34,561 bases of DNA, taken from assembly GCF_035645195.1 (NCBI RefSeq), contig NZ_DASQNA010000044.1, positions 1-34,561 of the forward strand, in the 5' to 3' direction. The stretch is from Paenibacillus sp. (lineage in GTDB: Bacteria; Bacillota; Bacilli; Paenibacillales; YIM-B00363). Positions 30,156 through 34,561 of the stretch are shown in pieces. Made by a program: the position numbers and the translations under genes. Under the pieces are notes generated by a model that worked only from the letters and a program-made list of their open reading frames with translations, was not told the DNA's origin and searched no databases. Every line of letters begins with the position of its first letter. Position 1 is the stretch's first letter.

Positions 30156-31661
30156 CTATTTCCATTCGTAAAGCGTAATTCGATAATATACGGGCTCGAT
30201 AATCGCGTTCGATGCGAACGTCGCCACCGGCTCGAACCGCCCTTTCGGATCGACGCCCTGCGCCGCAAATCCCTGCACGACTTTATCCGTGACGTAGATC
30301 CGCCGGTCGGGCCGTGCCCGCCGCTCCTCGTCTACGAGCGCGAACGTGTACGCGCGCTTATGCGGGTAAGAAGCGCCGAGATATTGAAGCACGCGGGTTT
30401 CCTCCCACGTGTACAGCGCGAACGGCTCCGGCAGCCGCTCTTCGGCGTACCGGTGCAGCGCGACGACGGCGGGCGTTTCCGTCCGGAGCGTCACAAGCAG
30501 CCGGAAGCCCGTCCACAGCTGCGCCGCGACGGCGGCCGCGAGCAGCATGGCGCCTGCGGCGCGGAAGACGCGGCCGCCGGCCGCCGACGCCGCCCGCATC
30601 GCCGAGGCGCCGCCCAGCGCCAGCAGCGGGCCGACGAGCGGCAGGATATGGCGAGGCTTGTCGACGTTCTGCGCGAGGAGCGCCCAAGCGAAGTATGCGG
30701 CGAAGGCGGCGGCGAGCCAGCCCCAGGCGGCCCGATCGGCCGAAGCGCGGCGTCGGAAGGCGGCGGAGCGTCCGCGGCGGCGGGAAGCGGCGAAGGCGGC
30801 GAAGGCAGCAAGCGCCCCGAGCGCCGCCGCGTTCCATGCGCTGCCGCCGCAGAGGCCGACCCACAGCAGGTTGTAGCCGACGAGCCGGATCAGCCGCTCC
30901 CCGAGCGGCGCCGACGCTTCGGCGGTCGCCGCGCCGCCCCAGTCGGCGAAATGGCCGCGCGCGAATTCGAGCGACAGCTGCACGAAGCCGGCGGCGCTCC
31001 CTTCGCTCGCGGCCAGCGCGCCAAGCCAGAGCAGCTGCGCGGCGGCCGCGACGGCGGCGAAGGCGGCGGCGCGCAGCCGGCTCGCGCGCAGCTCGCGCAG
31101 CCACAGCGGCAGCAACGGCAGCGCGAAGGCGACGTATGACAGCCGGATGCCCATCAGCAGGCCGAACAGCGCGGCCGGCAGCAGCCGAACCGCGAAGCGC
31201 GGCGCGCGGAAGGCGGCGAAGGCGGCGTATACGTACCACCAGAGCGCGCCGACCGCCGCCGCCTCGGACATCGGCAGCGCCGCGGAGAGGCCCGGATAGC
31301 TCGCGGCCTGCATGAGCATGACGACGCCCGCCGCCGGCCGCGCCGGCAGCGCTTCGCGAGCGAGCCGGTACATCGGGACGACGGCGGACGCGTACAGCAG
31401 CGCGCCGACGGCGGCGAGCGCCGCGACGGCGTCGCCGCCGAACAGCGGACGCAGCAGCATGGCGGGCAGCACGAAGAACGGGTAGCCCGGCGCATGCGGC
31501 TGCATGGCGAGCAGATCGAACCGGTCGAGCGCCAGCGCGAAATCGACCGCATCCCACGACGCGGCATACGGCGACGCGTACATGAGGCGCAGCGCGCCCA
31601 GCGCGGCCGCGAACAGCGCAGACGCGAGCAGCGGCGCGGCGGCGAACGACCGCTCCTTCAT
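30156..31661 (-). CDS. Multi-spanning GT-C-like membrane protein
   Basis: A 501-residue protein with about 10-12 hydrophobic helices and a soluble C-terminal tail of about 110 residues. The first outer loop holds WDAVDFALALDRFD (36-49) and then QPHAPGYPFF (54-63). This is the pattern of acidic catalytic residues followed by H-P-x-GYP in GT-C/ArnT/PMT-type enzymes, which transfer sugars from polyprenyl phosphate outside the membrane. The ATG at 31661 is fixed by an ATGA overlap with the upstream glycosyltransferase stop and has GAGAGG 6 nt upstream. The adjacent DPM1-like enzyme would make the donor. The sequence is extremely alanine-rich, so helix boundaries are approximate. The acceptor is unknown; surface proteins or wall polymers are both possible. 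Confidence 0.78.
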   Translation of the reverse strand: MKERSFAAAPLLASALFAAALGALRLMYASPYAASWDAVDFALALDRFDLLAMQPHAPGYPFFVLPAMLLRPLFGGDAVAALAAVGALLYASAVVPMYRLAREALPARPAAGVVMLMQAASYPGLSAALPMSEAAAVGALWWYVYAAFAAFRAPRFAVRLLPAALFGLLMGIRLSYVAFALPLLPLWLRELRASRLRAAAFAAVAAAAQLLWLGALAASEGSAAGFVQLSLEFARGHFADWGGAATAEASAPLGERLIRLVGYNLLWVGLCGGSAWNAAALGALAAFAAFAASRRRGRSAAFRRRASADRAAWGWLAAAFAAYFAWALLAQNVDKPRHILPLVGPLLALGGASAMRAASAAGGRVFRAAGAMLLAAAVAAQLWTGFRLLVTLRTETPAVVALHRYAEERLPEPFALYTWEETRVLQYLGASYPHKRAYTFALVDEERRARPDRRIYVTDKVVQGFAAQGVDPKGRFEPVATFASNAIIEPVYYRITLYEWK

Positions 31662-32431
31662 CGCGGTCCTCTCGGCTTCGCCGGACGCGGCGCCCACCGC
31701 TGCGGCCCCGCCGGCCGACGCATCTCCCGGTAGATGGCCGGGAGCACTTTGCGGGCGTACGCCTGGAATTTAATGAACGATTCGCCTTTGGTCCGCACCT
31801 GGTACGGAATCGGCACCTCGGTCATCCGAAACCCTTGGCGGACGAGGTTCAGCGTCAGCACCTGCGCGTAATTGTAATCGTGGATGATGTCGGCGCGCTC
31901 CATCGCCTCGCGGGAGAAGGCGCGCATGCCCGACTGCCCGTCCGTCAGCCGCACCGGCCGGCCGGACGCGGCGAGCAGCGCCCGCTGCAGCCATGTGAAC
32001 GCATAGTTGCCAAGCCGGCGATGCAGCTTCATGCCGCGGATCGTGCCGGCGAACCGTGAGCCGATGACGTAATCCGCCTCGCCCCGCAGGATCGGCGCGA
32101 CGAGCGCCGGGATGAGCTCCGGCGGGTATTCGTTGTCGGCGTCGATCATGACCCCGACGTCCGCGCCGAGGCGCACCGACTCGGCGAGCCCGTCGCGCAC
32201 GGCGGCGCCGAGCCCTTGGTTGCGCGCCTTGCGCACGACGAGATCGGCGCCGTGCGCCCTCGCGACGTCCGCGGTGGCGTCTCGCGAGCCGTCGTCGATG
32301 ACGACGACGACGACCTCCGCGCCGGGCACCGCGTCCCGCGGCACGCGCGGCAGCACGTCGGGGATCGATTCCGCTTCGTTGTACGCCGGCAGAAACACGA
32401 CGATTTTCTTCAATGCGCCTGTATCGGTCAT
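31658..32431 (-). CDS. Family 2 glycosyltransferase, dolichol/polyprenyl-phosphate mannosyltransferase-like
   Basis: A 257-residue cytoplasmic GT-A enzyme. It shows FLPAYNEAESI (13-23), VIDDGSRDAT (44-53), ARNQGLGAAVRDGL (69-82) and the metal-binding DADNEYPPELI (97-107), all typical of DPM1-like enzymes that move a hexose from a nucleotide sugar to a polyprenyl phosphate. No C-terminal membrane helices are present, as in the short DPM1 class. The ATG at 32431 overlaps the phosphodiesterase stop by 4 nt (ATGA). The same overlap joins it to the GT-C protein gene, a strong sign that the two act in one pathway. The sugar cannot be read from sequence; mannose and glucose are both known in this family. 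Confidence 0.9.
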   Translation of the reverse strand: MTDTGALKKIVVFLPAYNEAESIPDVLPRVPRDAVPGAEVVVVVIDDGSRDATADVARAHGADLVVRKARNQGLGAAVRDGLAESVRLGADVGVMIDADNEYPPELIPALVAPILRGEADYVIGSRFAGTIRGMKLHRRLGNYAFTWLQRALLAASGRPVRLTDGQSGMRAFSREAMERADIIHDYNYAQVLTLNLVRQGFRMTEVPIPYQVRTKGESFIKFQAYARKVLPAIYREMRRPAGPQRWAPRPAKPRGPR

Positions 32432-33927
32432 GGTTTGTCCGTCCCTTCCGCGCGGAACGCGTCGACGAGCGACGGGCCGTGCGCGTGGCTCGGGAACGGG
32501 CAGCCGAGCACATGCGTCACGGTCGGCGCGAGCGACACGAGCGAGTGGCGCTCTTCGACGCGCCGGCCCGCCGCCACGCCGCGGCCCCACACGAAGAACG
32601 GCACGAACCGCTCGCCTTCGTCCAAATGGCCGTGGCCGCCGATGCCGTCCGCCTGCCCGTGGTCCGCGCAGACGATGACGACGGCGTCGTCCAGCTTCCC
32701 GGACGCCTCGAGCTCGCGCACGAACGTTTCGACGAGGCCGTCGACCGTTTCGATTTTCTCAATATAATCGTCGTAGAACACGCCCCGGGAGTGGCCGATC
32801 TGGTCCGTTCCGATAAACTGCACCGTCAGGAAATCGGGATCCTGCTCCCGCACGACCTTAATCGCCCGCTCCAGCATGGCCGGGTCCGCCTCGTCATGCT
32901 TCATGACGGCCGTGATGCTCTCTACGTCGTCGCCGAACGCGTCGATCAAATGCGCGATGCCGAGCAGCCGGCCGCGCTTGCCGCCCCGGCGCAGCGCGTC
33001 GAATACGCTCTCGACCTTCACGCCGTACCGGATGACGAGGTTCGACGAGATGCCGTGCTCCCGCGGATACGCTCCCGTATGCATGGACGAAAAGCAGACG
33101 ACCGTGCGGGCCGGGTATACCGTTTCCATTTGGGTGAACTCCGTCCCCTCCCGGCGCAGCTTGTCCAGGAACGGCGTGCGCGCTTCGAAAAAGCGCTCCT
33201 TGCGCATGCCGTCGATGACGATGACGTACACCTTCTTCGCGAGCGGCGCCGTCGGGGCGGGATAACGATCCTTCGTGAAAAAGTCATACTCCTTCGGCTT
33301 CCAATCGAACAAATGCCGATGCAGCACCCAAGCGTACAGGGCCACGCCGGCGATGAAGCCCCACGTCAGCGCGCCGTCGCGCGGCAGCGACCACGCTTCG
33401 CCGAGCCAGCGGTACGTCCACTGCCAAAGCGAGAGGATGAGCAAAAATTTCGGAATTTGCTCCTGCGCGTTGCCGCTCGTCGAGTCGCTATGCTTCAGCA
33501 CGAGTTTCCAAAACCGGGCAAAGTTGTTCCACGGGGTTCCGATCCGCATCCGGTAATAGAAGGTCCCCCAGAAAAACACCGTGAAGAAAAAGTACAGCCC
33601 GACCGCGAACGCGGCGAGCTTCCAATCGAATGGCTCGTAGCCCGGCGGCCACGGAAGCAGCACGTAGATGAACAGCGGCAGCCATAAGTAGTTTCGCAAA
33701 AACAACGGGAAGTCGTAGTGCATGTAGAACAGCAGCAACGGGAGTACGATCGCAAGCGCCGCGAGGCCGAGCAGCGCTTGCCCCGGATGGGCGATCCAAT
33801 TCGCGCCGTACGCGAGGATGATGACGCCGATCGTGAAAATCGGCAGGAACGATTTGCCCTCGTTGAGGAAGTTCCAAGCGCGGGCGGCGTATTTTTCGAA
33901 ACGGGTCACATTGCTCATTCGGTCCAT
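32428..33927 (-). CDS. Membrane-anchored type I phosphodiesterase/alkaline-phosphatase-superfamily enzyme
   Basis: A 499-residue protein with an N-terminal membrane part of about six helices (27-45, 50-70, 76-92, 103-123, 160-176, 186-203) and a C-terminal catalytic domain. Superfamily metal and nucleophile sites are visible: Asp239 in VIVIDGMR, Thr275 in YPARTVVCFSSMHTG, then GTDQIGHSRG, CADHGQ and a GGHGH motif. This matches the type I phosphodiesterase/nucleotide pyrophosphatase family. The catalytic domain probably faces outward and could hydrolyse a phosphodiester or transfer a phospho-group to a wall or lipid-linked glycan. The ATG at 33927 has a perfect AAGGAG 8 nt upstream and overlaps the upstream flippase gene by 13 nt. 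The exact substrate is unknown. Confidence 0.88.
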   Translation of the reverse strand: MDRMSNVTRFEKYAARAWNFLNEGKSFLPIFTIGVIILAYGANWIAHPGQALLGLAALAIVLPLLLFYMHYDFPLFLRNYLWLPLFIYVLLPWPPGYEPFDWKLAAFAVGLYFFFTVFFWGTFYYRMRIGTPWNNFARFWKLVLKHSDSTSGNAQEQIPKFLLILSLWQWTYRWLGEAWSLPRDGALTWGFIAGVALYAWVLHRHLFDWKPKEYDFFTKDRYPAPTAPLAKKVYVIVIDGMRKERFFEARTPFLDKLRREGTEFTQMETVYPARTVVCFSSMHTGAYPREHGISSNLVIRYGVKVESVFDALRRGGKRGRLLGIAHLIDAFGDDVESITAVMKHDEADPAMLERAIKVVREQDPDFLTVQFIGTDQIGHSRGVFYDDYIEKIETVDGLVETFVRELEASGKLDDAVVIVCADHGQADGIGGHGHLDEGERFVPFFVWGRGVAAGRRVEERHSLVSLAPTVTHVLGCPFPSHAHGPSLVDAFRAEGTDKP

Positions 33928-34561
33928 GGGACGTTCTCCTTCCGGCGGGCGAACCATTCGCGCCACTCGGGTAATCGTATTGGCAGCAGCAGCATCGTAA
34001 CGAGCCCTGCCGCATAAGAAAATGCGAATTTATAAGCATGGGACAGCAGCGCGGCGTTCAGCGCGTCGGTCCAGCCGAGGCCGGCGCGGGCGAGCGCGTA
34101 GCTCATGGCGCTCTCGTAGCCGCCGATGCCGCCGGGGCCGACGTAAGCCGGGCCGCCCGCGATCGTGAAGGCGTTCGCCCACACCGCCTCGAACGCCGCG
34201 ATCGCGCCGGGCCCCGCGACGGCGGCGGCGACGGCGAACACGACCGCCGCCTCGAGCAGCCAGCTCGCGAGCGTCAGCGCCGCGATCGCGGCCCCCCGCC
34301 CGCCGCGCAGCGCGTCGCGGGCGTACTCGGCCTGCCGGCGCACGGCCGGCCACGGGAGCCTGCGCGCAAGGCGCAGCCCGAGCGCGCAGGCGGCTGCGGC
34401 GGCGGCGACGAACGCCGCCGAGCGCAGCGCCGGCGCGGCGCCGGACGCGCCGAGCAAATGCGGCGCGCCGGCCGCCGCGAGCAGCGCCAGCGCCGCGAGG
34501 TCGAGCGCGCGCTGCGCGGCGACGCTCTGCAGCGCCAGCGCGGCGGGCACGCCGCCCCGGC
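33915..34561 (-). CDS. UPF0104/flippase-like integral membrane protein, partial
   Basis: The C-terminal 214 or so residues of a multi-helix membrane protein; the frame is open through the right edge, so the start is missing. Helices alternate with short loops and contain RGGVPAALALQSVAAQRALD near the visible start. This corresponds to the variable-ER-[L/V]LD region of lysylphosphatidylglycerol synthase transmembrane/AglD-like proteins. A VGPGGIGGYESAMSYAL segment near the end matches the family's PGGIGxxE signature. Family members include lipid flippases and the membrane half of MprF. The complete protein would be about 300-340 residues. A GTG at 34550 exists but is within the conserved region and is unlikely to be the start. 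It heads the envelope operon in this window. Confidence 0.85.
   Translation of the reverse strand, partial: RGGVPAALALQSVAAQRALDLAALALLAAAGAPHLLGASGAAPALRSAAFVAAAAAACALGLRLARRLPWPAVRRQAEYARDALRGGRGAAIAALTLASWLLEAAVVFAVAAAVAGPGAIAAFEAVWANAFTIAGGPAYVGPGGIGGYESAMSYALARAGLGWTDALNAALLSHAYKFAFSYAAGLVTMLLLPIRLPEWREWFARRKENVPWTE

Overview
The window is high-GC DNA with strong Gram-positive ribosome binding sites (AAGGAG and GGAGG types), S-layer-homology (SLH) surface proteins, a copper-amine-oxidase-N-like stalk domain and very long secreted proteins with Ig-like folds. This points to a Paenibacillaceae-type Firmicute (Paenibacillus, Cohnella or a relative). That assignment is inferred from gene content, not from a marker gene. 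Every convincing gene lies on the minus strand, so transcription runs from high to low coordinates. The many long plus-strand reading frames are antisense shadows of high-GC genes.

Right end, 34561 to 30156: a tightly overlapping four-gene envelope operon. It encodes a UPF0104/flippase-like membrane protein (cut by the window edge), a membrane-anchored type I phosphodiesterase/alkaline-phosphatase-superfamily protein, a DPM1-like family 2 glycosyltransferase and a multi-spanning GT-C-like protein. Three consecutive junctions overlap by 13, 4 and 4 nt. The operon ends in a strong terminator at 30071-30125. The set suggests polyprenyl-phosphate-sugar chemistry at the outer face of the membrane.

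30059 to 26092: an iron operon. A near-consensus promoter (TTGACA, 17 bp, TATCAT) carries two Fur-box-like operators. It drives a secreted, membrane-tethered helical protein with a PAKxE-repeat spacer, a second secreted helical protein with a C-terminal copper-amine-oxidase-N-like domain, an FTR1-type ferrous/ferric permease, and a small seven-cysteine ferredoxin-like protein translationally coupled to the permease. EfeO and EfeB are absent. The two helical proteins appear to share a domain and may replace them.

26057 to 25741: a gap holding a 90-bp near-palindrome with 11-bp perfect terminal inverted repeats, probably an interspersed repeat. It is followed by a stand-alone B12-binding radical SAM protein (25740-23950) with its own terminator.

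23693 to 182: a 23.5-kb run of four genes encoding 1768, 2570, 3224 and 222 residues. The first three are giant secreted, beta-rich surface proteins. The second and third carry C-terminal SLH triplets, and the third is built around roughly 70 GLUG-type repeats. The fourth is a small secreted trypsin-like serine protease. A hairpin in the 98-bp gap between genes 2 and 3 may attenuate transcription. The run ends in a 15-bp-stem terminator, and a group II intron of the IIC type begins 5 bp beyond that hairpin and runs off the left edge.
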